From Bathymodiolus japonicus methanotrophic gill symbiont (GTDB lineage: Bacteria; Pseudomonadota; Gammaproteobacteria; Methylococcales; Methylomonadaceae): DNA of 64,000 nucleotides. Below the pieces are notes generated by a model. It was not told where the DNA came from. It saw only the letters and a program-made list of their open reading frames with translations, and made no database searches. Within the stretch, counting starts at the first letter, position 1; every line of letters begins with the position of its first letter. Where the stretch lies: positions 1 to 64,000 of the forward strand of contig NZ_BLYC01000005.1 of assembly GCF_019721995.1 (NCBI RefSeq), written 5' to 3'. The position numbers and the translations under genes were made by a program. Shown here one piece after another: positions 10,554 to 20,712 of the stretch.

Positions 10554-10646
10554 TTAAATAAAGCAGGAGATATGAAATCGGCACAGGATTGCGCCAGAGT
10601 AGACACTGGAAGCAGTGCCTACGGTTTGTGCAGCACTGTTGGATAG
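8807..10646 (+). pseudogene. ISb transposase, interrupted by element C
   Basis: The frame begins MLMNAPATFIQSYIDDL and runs to a type C element at 9164, which introduces stops. It resumes at 9459 with VYKQKHKGSDG and contains the DDE-type YTLRWLIEVFFEDWK motif. Relative to the copy at 53715 one T is lost near 10504, so the frame reads through the right IS end into host DNA up to 10646. Confidence 0.85.
9164..9458 (+). repeat. CAGCG-element type C (295 bp)
   Basis: Begins TCGGGGAGTCGC and ends ATTTTCAGCG. Comparison with uninterrupted ISb shows exact insertion at cgtatttat|aaggtttac without duplication; the 3' flank is AAGG. Strong internal hairpins include CCGACCC/GGGTCGG and TTATTTTGTC/GACAAAATAA. 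Confidence 0.9.
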
Positions 10647-10742
10647 ATCAATAAATAGTTATATTTTTAAAATTCATTATCAATGTCATACAAATATTTC
10701 CATCCAGCAAATCTAAATAGCTGCTGCAGCAGACCAAGAATA

Positions 10743-11375
10743 TTAGGATAAATTTGCTAACGCCGCTTTTGCTTTTGCTTTTTGCTTAGTCTTGATTTTA
10801 AAAGATGTATGTTTTGGGTCTAATGTTGCACCAATGGCCTTGTTAAGATAACTGACAGCCTGATCGTCTTTACCCTGCTCTAACAAGAATTCGGCATAAA
10901 AGTAATTGCTGGTCACACCATCTGGGTTAACTTCTAGCGCTTGCAATAAATAAGCTTCCGCCTGCTTATCGTCACCAAAAGCAATGGGCCATCCGGGAAC
11001 TTTATAATAAAGTATACCCATAGTCACCAGAGCGGAACCTTCACGCGCACTTGGATCAATAACAATTGCTTTGGCTAATAATTCTTTTGCCTGCTTGACC
11101 AAGCCTAGCGCGACAAAACTGGAAGCATCTTCAGCCATGGTTAATAAAATAGCTGACTTTAAAATAAGTGGCTCAGCATGCCTTGGAAAGGCCGTCACTA
11201 CATTGCTAATATCATCTGCCAGCTGTAAAAACATATTTTTCCGCTCTGGCGCAGGCGCTGCTACACTAGTATTAACCCAGCTTGCTTCAATTTTTGCCAC
11301 ACTCTCTTGCATGGGGTCAGCATAAGCACACTGGGTATAAAATAGCAAAAAAACAACAAAAATTAATTTTTTCAT
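10743..11375 (-). CDS. Secreted TPR-like protein of unknown role
   Basis: A 210-residue protein with a clear signal peptide (MKKLIFVVFLLFYTQCAYA, cleavage expected after AYA near residue 19). The mature part consists of alpha-helical repeats resembling tetratricopeptide units (AKELLAKAIVIDPSAREG, AEAYLLQALEVNPDGVTSNY, DQAVSYLNKAIGATLDP). It is probably periplasmic and acts through protein-protein contacts. It is divergent from the sterol genes with 232 bp between the starts. No specific partner is evident. Confidence 0.8.
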   Translation of the reverse strand: MKKLIFVVFLLFYTQCAYADPMQESVAKIEASWVNTSVAAPAPERKNMFLQLADDISNVVTAFPRHAEPLILKSAILLTMAEDASSFVALGLVKQAKELLAKAIVIDPSAREGSALVTMGILYYKVPGWPIAFGDDKQAEAYLLQALEVNPDGVTSNYFYAEFLLEQGKDDQAVSYLNKAIGATLDPKHTSFKIKTKQKAKAKAALANLS

Positions 11376-11548
11376 ACTTTGAGTATAGTGGTCTTAACCC
11401 GACAATTCAAGTTTACACCATAAACCAATGGTATTTTTTTCTTTAAAAAAACCACATCTTATTGATAAATAAATATTTATCATCATATACAACAATTAAA
11501 CTATTGTTTTTTTTGTGTTAATTACATCACATTTTGTTGCGCTTGTTG

Positions 11549-11554
11549 TATAAT
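11549..11554 (+). promoter_or_regulatory. Possible -10 box of the sterol operon
   Basis: A TATAAT match 54 bp before the cyclase start in an AT-rich divergent intergenic region (11376-11607). No convincing -35 box lies at the usual spacing, so an activator-dependent promoter or chance match are both possible. Confidence 0.3.
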
Positions 11555-11607
11555 TAAAACGACTATTATTGCTACCACTATAAATCAAGGTCTCAAACAA
11601 AACTGCT

Positions 11608-13842
11608 ATGCCACAAAATAAATCTAGCTGGGATCATTGGAAACTACTCACCAAAAATGGCCGCCAAGTATGGGCATTTAAGGCTGACTCGCAAAACATT
11701 GATGATCACTTAAAACATGCGGATAATTTTTCCGAGCAGGAATTGCACGCGTTTAGTGACGACTTTGCATACAACCGTCAACTAAACCCTACATCCGCTG
11801 ATCAGGTTTTCAGAGATCACGCTATAAAAAAGAACGGACATCATTATAGTGGCGACATACCTAAAGTGGAAACGGCAGAAGAACAGACGTTAATCGACAG
11901 CCTGATCAAAGGCATGCACTACTTTAGTCAGTTACAATCCGATGAAGGGCACTGGCCTGGCGACTATGGCGGTCCTTTATTTTTACTCCCTGGTCTATTG
12001 ATTACCGCCTATATTTCAGACACGCCATTTCCTAAACCACACCAGGAAATGATGCAGGTATACCTATTCAGCCATCAACATAGCGATGGCGGCTGGGGTA
12101 TGCACGTCGAAGGACAGCCGACCATGTTTAGCACGGTTATGCAATATGTCTCACTGCGCCTATTAGGCATTGATAAAGATGATGCACGATTGCGCAAGGC
12201 AAGCGCCTGGATTAAAGAAAATGGTGGTGCCGCCAGCATTCCATCCTGGGGTAAGTTTTACCTTTCTATACTTAATTTATACCACTGGGATGGCTTTAAT
12301 AGCTTATTCCCGGAAATGTGGCTACTGCCTACCTGGCTACCGGTACACCCGTCAAGATACTGGTGCCACAGCCGTATGGTCTATTTGCCTATGGCCTATT
12401 GTCAGTCACACCGCATTCAGGCAGTTGAAGATGACTTAATTCTATCTTTAAGAAAGGAAATCTATAATGAAGACTATGACACTATAGACTGGGAGAAACA
12501 GAGAAACAGAGTCTGTGAAAAGGATTGCTATACTAAGCAATCGCCAATTTTAAAATGGATGAACCTGTTTACTAATACTTTTGAAAAATTTAATCCTGCC
12601 TGGTTACGAGCCAAAACCAGTGCTTATCTAATACGGTATATTAATGCTGAAGATGCGCAGACTGACTATCTGGACATAGGTCCGGTTAGTCAAGCGATTA
12701 ACTCCATCTGCACCTGGCATGCCTACGGCAAAGACTCTGAGCAATTCAAAAAGCACGTCGCCCGCTGGTATGACTATTTATGGGTAGCTGAAGATGGCAT
12801 GAAGATGAGCGGTTATAATGGCTCACAATTATGGGATGTTGCTTTTACCACGCGGGCGATGCTGGAAAGTGATTTAGGCCTATTATTCCCAGAAACCATC
12901 AAGAAGAGCTATCAATTTATTGATAACATGCAGATTCTGGCCGAACACGAAACCCATCAGGAATTTTTCCGTCACCCGATGATCGGTAGCTGGCCATTTT
13001 CTACCGCAGAACAGGGCTGGCCAGTTGCGGATTGCACCGCAGAAGGAATCAGTGCGACCTTAGCCGTGCATAAAACCGGCTTAATTAAATCCGGTATTAG
13101 CGATCATCGCATACAACAAGCTGTCGATGTGATCCTGTCGTTTCAAAACAAGGATGGCGGCTGGCCTACTTATGAATTAAGCCGTTCACCAAAATGGCTA
13201 GAAAAACTCAATCCATCGGAAATTTTTGCCGACATCATGATTGATTACTCGTGGACTGAGTGTAGTTCAGCTTGCGTAATTGCTTTGCTTGAAATACTAG
13301 AGCACTACCCTGAGTATAAAACCCGGGAGATACCGCAGGCCATCAGCAGAGGATTGCAATTTGTAGTTAAGCAGCAAAATGCCGATGGTTCATGGTATGG
13401 TGGCTGGGCTGTATGCTTTACCTATGCAAGCTGGTTTGCAGTAGAAGCTTTAGTGCAGGGTAAGGATTTTATCGACCCTGAGCTAAGATTAAACTGCATT
13501 AATAAAGCCTGCGATTTTTTGCTTAACAAACAAATGTCAGACGGCGGCTGGGGAGAAACCTATGAATCGTGTTCGGATATGGTGTACACGCAGGCGAAAA
13601 CGTCACAAGTTGTTAATACAGCCTGGGCGTTGCTTGCTCTACAAGCTGCAACCCAAAACAATAAAGAAGCGATTCAACGCGGTATAAATTTACTGTTAGA
13701 GAGACAGCTAGACAATGGCGATTGGCCGCAGGAAAACATATCAGGTGTTTTTAACTATAATTGCATGATTACTTATAGCTCATACCGAAATATTTTCCCT
13801 ATCTGGGCCTTAAATCGCTTTTATCAACATAAAGGCTATTAA
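11608..13842 (+). CDS. Oxidosqualene cyclase (lanosterol/cycloartenol-type)
   Basis: Cyclises 2,3-oxidosqualene to a sterol skeleton at the membrane. The 744-residue length and repeated QW motifs (QNKDGGW, QNADGSWYGGW, QMSDGGWGE) place it in the squalene/oxidosqualene cyclase superfamily. The catalytic motif reads DCTAE, with Asp at about residue 475. This is the oxidosqualene cyclase signature; hopene cyclases have DxDDTA. The long N-terminal extension (WDHWKLLTKNGRQVWAF) is also typical of oxidosqualene cyclases. The next gene makes the epoxide substrate, so the two form a sterol operon. Whether the product is lanosterol, parkeol or cycloartenol cannot be read from the motif. Confidence 0.95.
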   Translation: MPQNKSSWDHWKLLTKNGRQVWAFKADSQNIDDHLKHADNFSEQELHAFSDDFAYNRQLNPTSADQVFRDHAIKKNGHHYSGDIPKVETAEEQTLIDSLIKGMHYFSQLQSDEGHWPGDYGGPLFLLPGLLITAYISDTPFPKPHQEMMQVYLFSHQHSDGGWGMHVEGQPTMFSTVMQYVSLRLLGIDKDDARLRKASAWIKENGGAASIPSWGKFYLSILNLYHWDGFNSLFPEMWLLPTWLPVHPSRYWCHSRMVYLPMAYCQSHRIQAVEDDLILSLRKEIYNEDYDTIDWEKQRNRVCEKDCYTKQSPILKWMNLFTNTFEKFNPAWLRAKTSAYLIRYINAEDAQTDYLDIGPVSQAINSICTWHAYGKDSEQFKKHVARWYDYLWVAEDGMKMSGYNGSQLWDVAFTTRAMLESDLGLLFPETIKKSYQFIDNMQILAEHETHQEFFRHPMIGSWPFSTAEQGWPVADCTAEGISATLAVHKTGLIKSGISDHRIQQAVDVILSFQNKDGGWPTYELSRSPKWLEKLNPSEIFADIMIDYSWTECSSACVIALLEILEHYPEYKTREIPQAISRGLQFVVKQQNADGSWYGGWAVCFTYASWFAVEALVQGKDFIDPELRLNCINKACDFLLNKQMSDGGWGETYESCSDMVYTQAKTSQVVNTAWALLALQAATQNNKEAIQRGINLLLERQLDNGDWPQENISGVFNYNCMITYSSYRNIFPIWALNRFYQHKGY

Positions 13843-13896
13843 AGTTTAGTTATTCGTATTAAAATTAAATGGTTAAAGCCATAAAAAAGATTGCTT

Positions 13897-15273
13897 ATGA
13901 ACACTCTTGCTGAAGATAATGATATTTTTGATATTTGTATAGTCGGTGCCGGTATGGCTGGCGCTACAATTGGCGCATATCTCGCACCTAAAGGCATTAA
14001 AATTGCACTTATAGATAGAGAATATACTGAAAAAAGGCGCATCGTGGGCGAGCTTTTACAGCCTGGAGCAGTGGAAACTCTGAAAAAAATGAATCTAGAG
14101 CATTTGCTCGAAGGCTTTGATGCGCAACCCGTTTATGGTTACGCACTATTTAATAATGGTAAGCAGTTTTCTATTTCATATAATCCAGATGACAGCACTA
14201 ACTATCATGGTGTCGGATCACATAACGGCCGTTTTTTACAAAAGATTCGTGCAGATGTACTAAACAACGAGAGTGTTACTCAGATTCACGGTACCGTTTC
14301 TGAGCTTGTGGAAGATAGCAAAGGCGTGGTCACAGGTGTCAAATATCGCGAAAAACACACCAGGGAATTCAAAACCGTCAAGGCAAAACTGACTATTACC
14401 AGCGATGGTTTCTTTTCCAGCTTTCGTAAAGATCTGAGCAATAATGTTAAAACGGTGACTTCGTTTTTTATTGGCCTGATATTGAAAGACTGCGAACTCC
14501 CTTTTCCTAATCATGGCCACGTTTTTTTATCTGCCCCGACCCCCTTTATCTGTTATCCGATTTCCAGCACTGAGACACGCTTACTGATTGACTTTCCCGG
14601 GGAAAAAGCACCTAAAAAAGATGATATACGGAAGCACGTCCTGACTAAAGTCGCGCCATTCTTACCGGCAGAGTTTAAAGAATGCTTTACCAACGCGATG
14701 GCTGAAAATGATTTTAAAGTCATGCCTAACCACTATATGCCCGCAAAACCGGTACTGAGAGAAGGCGCGGTACTCTTAGGCGACGCCCTAAACATGCGCC
14801 ATCCTATTACCGGCGGGGGCTTGACTGCTGTTTTTAGTGATGTCTATCTACTGAGCACCCATTTGCTGGCAATGCCTGATTTTAATGACCCTAAACTGTT
14901 ACATGAAAAACTGGAATCATACTATCAGGATCGATACCACGCCAATACCAATGTCAATATTATGGCCAATGCACTCTACGGAGTAATGTCCAACGACCTG
15001 CTTAAACAAGGAGTATTTGAATACTTGCGTAAAGGTGGCGATAATTCAGGTGGCCCTATCTCCTTGCTAGCGGGTCTTAACAAAAACCCTACTTCGCTAA
15101 TCAAGCATTTTTTCAGTGTCGCATGGCTGTGCATTATCAATCTGACCGAGAAAAACAAAATGAACCTAGCTAATGTTTTTCATATTATTAAAGATGCTTT
15201 TTGCATCATCAAGCCATTAGCCGTTCATGAACTTCGCCCTAGCTCATTTTACAAGAAAAATATCCAGCACTAA
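13897..15273 (+). CDS. Squalene monooxygenase (squalene epoxidase)
   Basis: An FAD monooxygenase that uses O2 to convert squalene to 2,3-oxidosqualene, the committed step to sterols. The 458-residue protein has an N-terminal dinucleotide fold (VGAGMAG, residues 16-22), the epoxidase-specific GELLQPGAV motif and the FAD-binding GDALNMRHPITGGG near residue 295. The C-terminal third is hydrophobic and probably membrane-associated. The ATG at 13897 is preferred to an in-frame TTG six bases upstream. It lies 54 bp after the cyclase gene, and its stop codon overlaps the apt start. Confidence 0.94.
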   Translation: MNTLAEDNDIFDICIVGAGMAGATIGAYLAPKGIKIALIDREYTEKRRIVGELLQPGAVETLKKMNLEHLLEGFDAQPVYGYALFNNGKQFSISYNPDDSTNYHGVGSHNGRFLQKIRADVLNNESVTQIHGTVSELVEDSKGVVTGVKYREKHTREFKTVKAKLTITSDGFFSSFRKDLSNNVKTVTSFFIGLILKDCELPFPNHGHVFLSAPTPFICYPISSTETRLLIDFPGEKAPKKDDIRKHVLTKVAPFLPAEFKECFTNAMAENDFKVMPNHYMPAKPVLREGAVLLGDALNMRHPITGGGLTAVFSDVYLLSTHLLAMPDFNDPKLLHEKLESYYQDRYHANTNVNIMANALYGVMSNDLLKQGVFEYLRKGGDNSGGPISLLAGLNKNPTSLIKHFFSVAWLCIINLTEKNKMNLANVFHIIKDAFCIIKPLAVHELRPSSFYKKNIQH

Positions 15274-15788
15274 TGCAACGAATAAAAGACCGAATTCGCG
15301 ACATTCCTGACTTTCCGAAGCCTGGAATTATATTTAAAGACATCACACCATTAGTAAAAGACCCTTCCACCCTAAGCTTCGCCGTAGCACAACTAACCCA
15401 GCCTTTTCGTGAGCGTAACATCACTGCCGTTGCCGGCATGGAAGCACGAGGCTTTATTTTCGGCTCACTGGTTGCCTGGGAACTTAAACTTCCATTTATT
15501 CCTCTAAGAAAACCAGGGAAACTGCCTTATGATGCGCAAAGTGTTTCATATGACCTGGAATATGGCACTGCCAGCCTGGAAATTCATGCCGATGCCCTCG
15601 ATAAAGATGATCGGGTTCTATTAATCGATGACCTACTCGCAACAGGCGGTACGGCAAAGGCAAGCTGCGAGTTGGTGGAGCGACTAGGCGCGACTGTGGA
15701 AGCACTGGCCTTTATTATCGAATTAGATTTTATCAATGGCCGGGAAAAGCTGGAAAATTACGAAATACATAGTTTATTACATTACTAA
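15273..15788 (+). CDS. apt: Adenine phosphoribosyltransferase
   Basis: Salvages adenine to AMP using PRPP in the cytoplasm. The 171-residue product has the type I phosphoribosyltransferase PRPP loop VLLIDDLLATGGTA at about residues 112-125 and the family's AGMEARGFIFG and KPGKLPYD motifs. Its ATG overlaps the squalene monooxygenase TAA by one base (TAATG), so translation is probably coupled. The link of purine salvage to sterol synthesis is likely positional rather than functional. Confidence 0.97.
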   Translation: MQRIKDRIRDIPDFPKPGIIFKDITPLVKDPSTLSFAVAQLTQPFRERNITAVAGMEARGFIFGSLVAWELKLPFIPLRKPGKLPYDAQSVSYDLEYGTASLEIHADALDKDDRVLLIDDLLATGGTAKASCELVERLGATVEALAFIIELDFINGREKLENYEIHSLLHY

Positions 15789-15805
15789 CACATCGCAACA
15801 TAGTA

Positions 15806-16621
15806 ATGCCCGAATTACCTGAAGTTGAAACGACCTTACGTGGCATCAGCCCACATATTAAAAATCAGCTCGTTAGCAAAGTGATTATACGTCAGCCTAA
15901 ACTGCGCTGGCCTATACCTGCCGAACTCCCCGATTTAATAGAACAGCACACTCTTCTAGATCTTAGCCGCAGAGCAAAATACCTGTTACTCCATTTTGAC
16001 ACAGGTACTTTATTAATCCACTTGGGCATGTCTGGTAGCCTGCGAGTAATCACTGAAAAAACGCCAGTAGCCAAACATGATCATTTCGAAATCGTGTTTG
16101 CACATAATAAGAGTATCCGCCTAACCGATCCACGACGCTTTGGCGCAGTCTTATGGCTAGGCATAGAACCCTTTCAACATCGTTTACTCAGCAAATTAGG
16201 CCCCGAACCATTAAATGAGCAATTAACCGGATTGTACCTCTACGAGCAGTCCCGACAGAAAAAAGTTAGCATCAAGCAGTTTTTAATGAACCAGAATATT
16301 GTTACCGGTGTGGGCAATATCTATTGCACAGAAGTGCTGTTTTACGCAAGAATAAGCCCTGTGCGTGCGGCTGGCAATATCTCCTTAAAGCGCTACAATA
16401 TTCTGGTTGCGCAGATAAAAAACACGCTTAACCAGGCAATTGAACAAGGTGGCACCACATTACGTAATTTTGTAGGGGGCGATGGCAAACCGGGATATTT
16501 TAAACTGCAGCTTAGCGCCTATGGCCGCTCGGGACAACCCTGCAAACAATGCGCACGACCACTCATAGAAATCAAACAGGCACAAAGAAGCACAGTTTAT
16601 TGCACCCACTGTCAAACCTGA
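15806..16621 (+). CDS. mutM: Formamidopyrimidine-DNA glycosylase
   Basis: Removes 8-oxoguanine and formamidopyrimidines from DNA and cuts the backbone. The 271-residue product starts MPELPEVET, giving the catalytic N-terminal Pro and Glu after Met removal. It has the expected lysine in SRRAKYLL, the helix-two-turn-helix region and NIYCTEVLF, and a C-terminal zinc finger CKQC...CTHC. It lies 17 bp after apt and is probably co-transcribed with it. Confidence 0.97.
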   Translation: MPELPEVETTLRGISPHIKNQLVSKVIIRQPKLRWPIPAELPDLIEQHTLLDLSRRAKYLLLHFDTGTLLIHLGMSGSLRVITEKTPVAKHDHFEIVFAHNKSIRLTDPRRFGAVLWLGIEPFQHRLLSKLGPEPLNEQLTGLYLYEQSRQKKVSIKQFLMNQNIVTGVGNIYCTEVLFYARISPVRAAGNISLKRYNILVAQIKNTLNQAIEQGGTTLRNFVGGDGKPGYFKLQLSAYGRSGQPCKQCARPLIEIKQAQRSTVYCTHCQT

Positions 16622-16643
16622 AACACACACTCACTACACGACA

Positions 16644-16937
16644 ATGACTGAAGTAGATTTAAGTAAACAAAAAGTAAATCAGGAAACATCCAAAATTCCC
16701 TGGTCTGAACTGCAGCGCTTTTTTGCCCAAGGCCTAGCCGTTAGTGTAGAGCCGGAACTCGATCTAGTAGACGTAGCAGATGCTTTTTCCAAAGATGATA
16801 AAACCCAGGTAGAGTTATGGATGCAAAACCAGCAAGTACATCTTGTAACTGACCAGCAGGCTGCATTATGGATAGAAAATGATGCGCTGATTTGGGCTGT
16901 GGTTATTAAGACCTGGGTATTGGTTCAAGCGTTTTAA
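16644..16937 (+). CDS. DUF2288 family protein
   Basis: A 97-residue soluble protein with the DUF2288 pattern: an early IPWSELQRFFAQG, a central DLVDVADAFSKDD and a terminal WAVVIKTWVLVQ. The family is small, widespread in Gammaproteobacteria and cyanobacteria, and of unknown function. It lies 22 bp after mutM at the end of the operon; hairpins that could end transcription follow at 16983-17070. Confidence 0.85.
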   Translation: MTEVDLSKQKVNQETSKIPWSELQRFFAQGLAVSVEPELDLVDVADAFSKDDKTQVELWMQNQQVHLVTDQQAALWIENDALIWAVVIKTWVLVQAF

Positions 16938-16985
16938 CACAAAATAGAGTATCCCCCCCTCCTAGACGATAAGAGAATCAATAGG

Positions 16986-17024
16986 TTCAGATCTTTACTT
17001 TTGCCGCAAAAATAAAGATCTGAC
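16986..17024 (+). terminator. Long hairpin after the sterol-apt-mutM operon
   Basis: CAGATCTTTA and TAAAGATCTG pair around a TTTTGCCGCAAAAA loop region, giving a stem of ten or more base pairs. No long T-tract follows immediately. A second palindrome, TTAGCGCG/CGCGCTAA, lies at 17050-17070. Together they probably separate this operon from the convergent VWA gene. Confidence 0.5.
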
Positions 17025-17084
17025 ACTATTGTGATGTCCTTTTATATTTTTAGCGCGCTACGCGCTAATAGCAACTAACGCGGT

Positions 17085-17365
17085 CAGGCGCGCCATGCTA
17101 CCTCACGAAATTCCGGGACTCCTGTCGCCATAGTTCGTTCACCTACGCAGCGGATGGGAGATGCCCTGAACGCCCTGCGTCCGCAACGACTACGCACAAA
17201 AGCAGCTTCGTCATTACTACCTCACTGGCTGGACGGCTTATTCGGAATGCAATTCTTGCTCCTCTCGCGTGCTGCTAGCACACGTCGAATCAGCGAATTG
17301 CCCTGTCGCCTATCAGGGACTAAAAATCACCACTTCGCTAAGCTCCGTTTCCATGATTTTCAGCG
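17085..17365 (+). repeat. CAGCG-element type B (281 bp)
   Basis: Inserted eight bases before the end of the VWA gene's stop codon; excision gives QQQTTLPR and a TAG at 17075-17077. The 3' flank is AATG. One extra base relative to other B copies lies in the central region (ggacggcttattcgg). Confidence 0.88.
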
Positions 17366-18242
17366 AATGTAGTCTGCTGCTGTTTTATTTTGGAACGTTT
17401 ATACCAACTAAACCACAAGCTCAGTAAAAGTATAGCAATCATTATCCACCAGTACACTGCTGGGTCACTGGGTTTTCCATCGGGTGTTTTCCCGATTTAC
17501 GAGTGCTGCTGAACAACCTTACCCAACACCTGTTCACGTACAAACTCCCCTTCCACGGGCACTTTGTCCATACGCATGATAAGCAAAAGAATAACCTCCC
17601 GATTGGGTCGTTTGTGTAAACACGCCACCATAATCACCGTCATTTTCTGCACCATCGTGATGATTACCATCGTCCTTTAAAGTAACGATATTTGCCATAC
17701 TACCGTTCGGATAGGTTGGCGTTACGTCGATAGAAGTACCATGAACCGGGGCACCTTCCTCTACCAAAGTCACATTAAGTTGAATCGGATCCCCCACATA
17801 GATTGGTTGCGGTGCAACATAAGCAAACATCCGTAAGTTACTACCCGCTGAAACAGCTATGGCATAATTAATGGGTTTACTACTTTTTTCATGGGTGAAG
17901 GAGTCGTTTTTTCTATTGTAACTCAAGTAGTAACCATCGTGCCGCACGCGCACATGCCAGGTGCCACTATAGCGTTCAGGGTGATCCGATGGTAAAGTCA
18001 GTTTAAAAATCCGAGTGGTGGGTAAATCTTCCACCAATTGCCCAAAACCCGCTGGAGGAGCCTCGTTTGGATAGACTGTGCCATCTGGCGCAATGACTCC
18101 ATAAAGTAACACACCTCGCATGAAGATGAGTACGATGGTAACCTCTTTGTCGGCTGGAATCAGTGGGAATAGGGTTTCAAATGTCTCTCCAGGATGGATT
18201 GTATATAAGGGGGCAAGTACGGTTTGATTACCCAGAATAGTA

Positions 18243-18848
18243 CAGGCGCGCCATGCTACCTCACGAAATTCTGGGACTCCTGTCACCAACATTCATTCGC
18301 CTACGCAGCGAATGGGAGATGCCCTGGTCGCCCTGCGTCCGTCTCAACTACGCACAAAACCCTGCTCAGTTAAGACTACCTCAAATGGCTGGACGACTAT
18401 TCGGAATGCAATTCTTGCCTCCCTCGCGCGCTACTAGCGCACTTCGGATCAGCGAATTGCCCTGTCGCCTACCAGGGACTAAAAATCATCACTCCGCTTA
18501 GGCTCCGTTTCCCTGATTTTAACCCATCTTCGTCACTTTCATCTTTCTAAGCCATTGATTCATCGGTTTAAGCGATTTTTTGTCGAAAAATTCTCTTTAA
18601 AATCAATGGTGTTTTTTTTGAAAGTTTTGTAGTGCCATTTATATTATTTTTGTCGATAAATTCATTGACTTTTGTCAAAAAAATCATCATTATTTGAGTG
18701 TAATTTACATGCGACAAAAATACTCTAAAAAATCCAACGTTTTATACAAAAACACAAAATCTGTAGTGCCAACTGGCTACTTTTTAAAATTTCAACCAAT
18801 TGATTTATAACAACTACATCATCAATAGTGACGAAGATGGGTTAAGCG
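18243..18848 (+). repeat. CAGCG-element type D, carrying a 319-bp MITE
   Basis: Begins CAGGCGCGCC and ends ATTTTAAGCG. It differs from B in its middle (GGTCGCCCTGCGTCCG, CCTCCCTCGCGCGCTAC). A TIR-bearing MITE occupies 18523-18841. With both removed, the host reads FLQAATTILGNQTVLAP in frame. The 3' flank is GTTG. Native length is 283 bp. Confidence 0.87.
18523..18841. mobile_element. MITE-F (319 bp), copy 1
   Basis: The ends are inverted repeats CCCATCTTCGTCACT / AGTGACGAAGATGGG, flanked by TTAA (18519-18522 and 18842-18845). It has no coding capacity and a very AT-rich interior. The same 319-bp length and TTAR-type duplication recur at 54962-55280. A YTAR target and 4-bp duplication resemble the IS5 group, but no parent element is in the window. 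Confidence 0.9.
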
Positions 18849-19765
18849 GTTGCCGCCTGGAGAAAAAATTTCTCTAAATCAAATTGGCTTAATCCCGTAA
18901 GATTTCCTGTATTAACGCTACTGCCACCCGAAGTATTAGCAATATTCGTTAACCTAACAAAATCTACATCCTCTGCCCTTCCCAAAGCCACGGAATGCAC
19001 ACCAATACCAGCAGGCACTTGAACTGTATCTAAATCAACCGACCCATTGGCTGTTTGAGCAGAAACATTGTCTTTACCATCAGTGACGAGCAATACCGCT
19101 CTCACATCACGGGCACCATCATTCAGCTCGTTAAACCCTGTCAATAGGCCAGCGGCAATGGAGGTTTCTCCAGACGGATTTAGATCTGGTGTTTGATTGA
19201 CAAGATCAAGCAAGGTTTGTCTATTTTGAATATTCAACTCTATTCGCGGCTGGATCAATGTACTCTCTGTGTTATAAGAGACAAGCGCTATACGGTCATT
19301 GACATCTGGTCGCATCAATTTAATAAACAATTCGCTAGCGTTTCTTAGTGAACTACTCTTAGTGCCGCCTGTCACTGGATCATTCATACTGAATGAACGA
19401 TCAAGCACCATAGCCACATCAAGCGTTTTTCCCTGAATAACATCTCCGGACAAAGCAACATCTCGATTTCCTGCAGTAGGATCATTAATATTAGTAATCT
19501 CCAAGTCACCTGTATAGGAGCCGCCAAGCGGTGCTGTACCAGTAAAGCTTACTCTGTAAATATGCTCAGAAGAGGGAGGAATGGTAAAATTTCTCGCCCC
19601 CCCCTTTGCCCTACTCCAGGCTGATCGGTTTGATCGGTAAAACCGTAACGTTCATTACCTGTAACCTCCAGCGTAAATGTCAGGTCTGCATCACCATCGT
19701 TGGTAATACGCACTCCCTTACCAAAACGATAACCCTGCTCAACTTCACCATATTCCAATGGACTC

Positions 19766-20340
19766 CAGGCGCGCCATGCTACCTCACGAAATTCCGGGAC
19801 TCCTGTCGCCATAATTCGTTCACCTACGCAGCGGATGGGAGATGCCCTGAACGCCCTGCGTCCGCCGCTGAAAATCCTGGAAACGGAGCTTTAGCGAAGT
19901 GAAGATTTTTAGTCCGCGATAGCCGTAGGGCCGTTATTTTGTCGGAGTCTGAGCGTTAGCGAAGGTGGAGACAAAATAAAAGGCCATCCGACACGGCGTC
20001 AAGTCATTTGGAGCCTATGTTCCGACCCCTTGTTGGGTCGGGACGAGGTGACGAGGACGAATCGGGGCCGCCGGAGGCATAAGTGGTCGCGTTAAGTTTT
20101 TGCTGCTTGCTTGGGCTGGGATGCCCAAAACAAGCTTTCGCAAAAATAGCGACTCCCCGAAACGACTACGCACAAAAGACGCTTCGTCATTACTACCTCA
20201 CTGGCTGGACGGCTATTCGGAATGCAATTCTTGCTCCTCTCGCGTGCTACTAGCACACGTCGAATCAGCGAATTGCCCTGTCGCCTATCAGGGACTAAAA
20301 ATCACCACTTCGCTAAGCTCCGTTTCCATGATTTTCAGCG
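19766..20340 (+). repeat. CAGCG-element type B, carrying an inverted type C
   Basis: The outer B is 280 bp once the 295-bp type C (19866-20160) is removed. It sits in the VWA gene; excision joins LDPTL to SPLEYGEVEQG in frame. The 3' flank of B is AGTG. Confidence 0.88.
19866..20160 (-). repeat. CAGCG-element type C (295 bp), inside a type B
   Basis: Inverted copy inserted in ctgcgtccgc|aacgactacg of the B element with no duplication. Read on the minus strand it starts TCGGGGAGTCGC, ends TTTTCAGCG and has the 3' flank GCGG. Confidence 0.88.
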
Positions 20341-20452
20341 AGTGTGGGATCTAAACCAAATTGTGGTCTCGGAATATGCCCCTCGCCACCTAATGTGATC
20401 AGTTGATTACTATTGTTTGGGTCATTGGTGGTTATTGTTAATTGGTCGGGAA

Positions 20453-20712
20453 CAGGCGCGCCATGCTACCTCACGAAATTTCGGGACTCCTGTCGCCGTA
20501 ATTCGTTCACCTACGCAGCGAATAGGAGATGCTCCAGCTGCCCTGCGTCCGCCACAGACTGAGCACAAAGCAGCTCAGTCATGGCTACCTCAAATGGCTC
20601 TACGGCTATTCGGGATAAAATTTTAGCCTCCCTCGCGCGCTATCGCGCACTTCGGATTGGCAAATTTCCCTGCGCCTTCTGGAGACTATCAGCCCTTCCG
20701 GGGCTGACAGCG
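20453..20712 (+). repeat. CAGCG-element type A (260 bp)
   Basis: Inserted in the VWA gene between FQVSFSPTMEAQ and PDQLTITTNDP; one host base appears lost at the junction, so the frame shifts here. The 3' flank is ATTG. Confidence 0.88.

Noticed and set aside
10572-10646. Small 24-codon frame after ISb with a good ribosome-binding site (AGGAGATATG)
   Set aside because: It has no recognisable homology, it sits in debris beside an IS, and the same bases are read through from the transposase frame. There is no support beyond the start signal.
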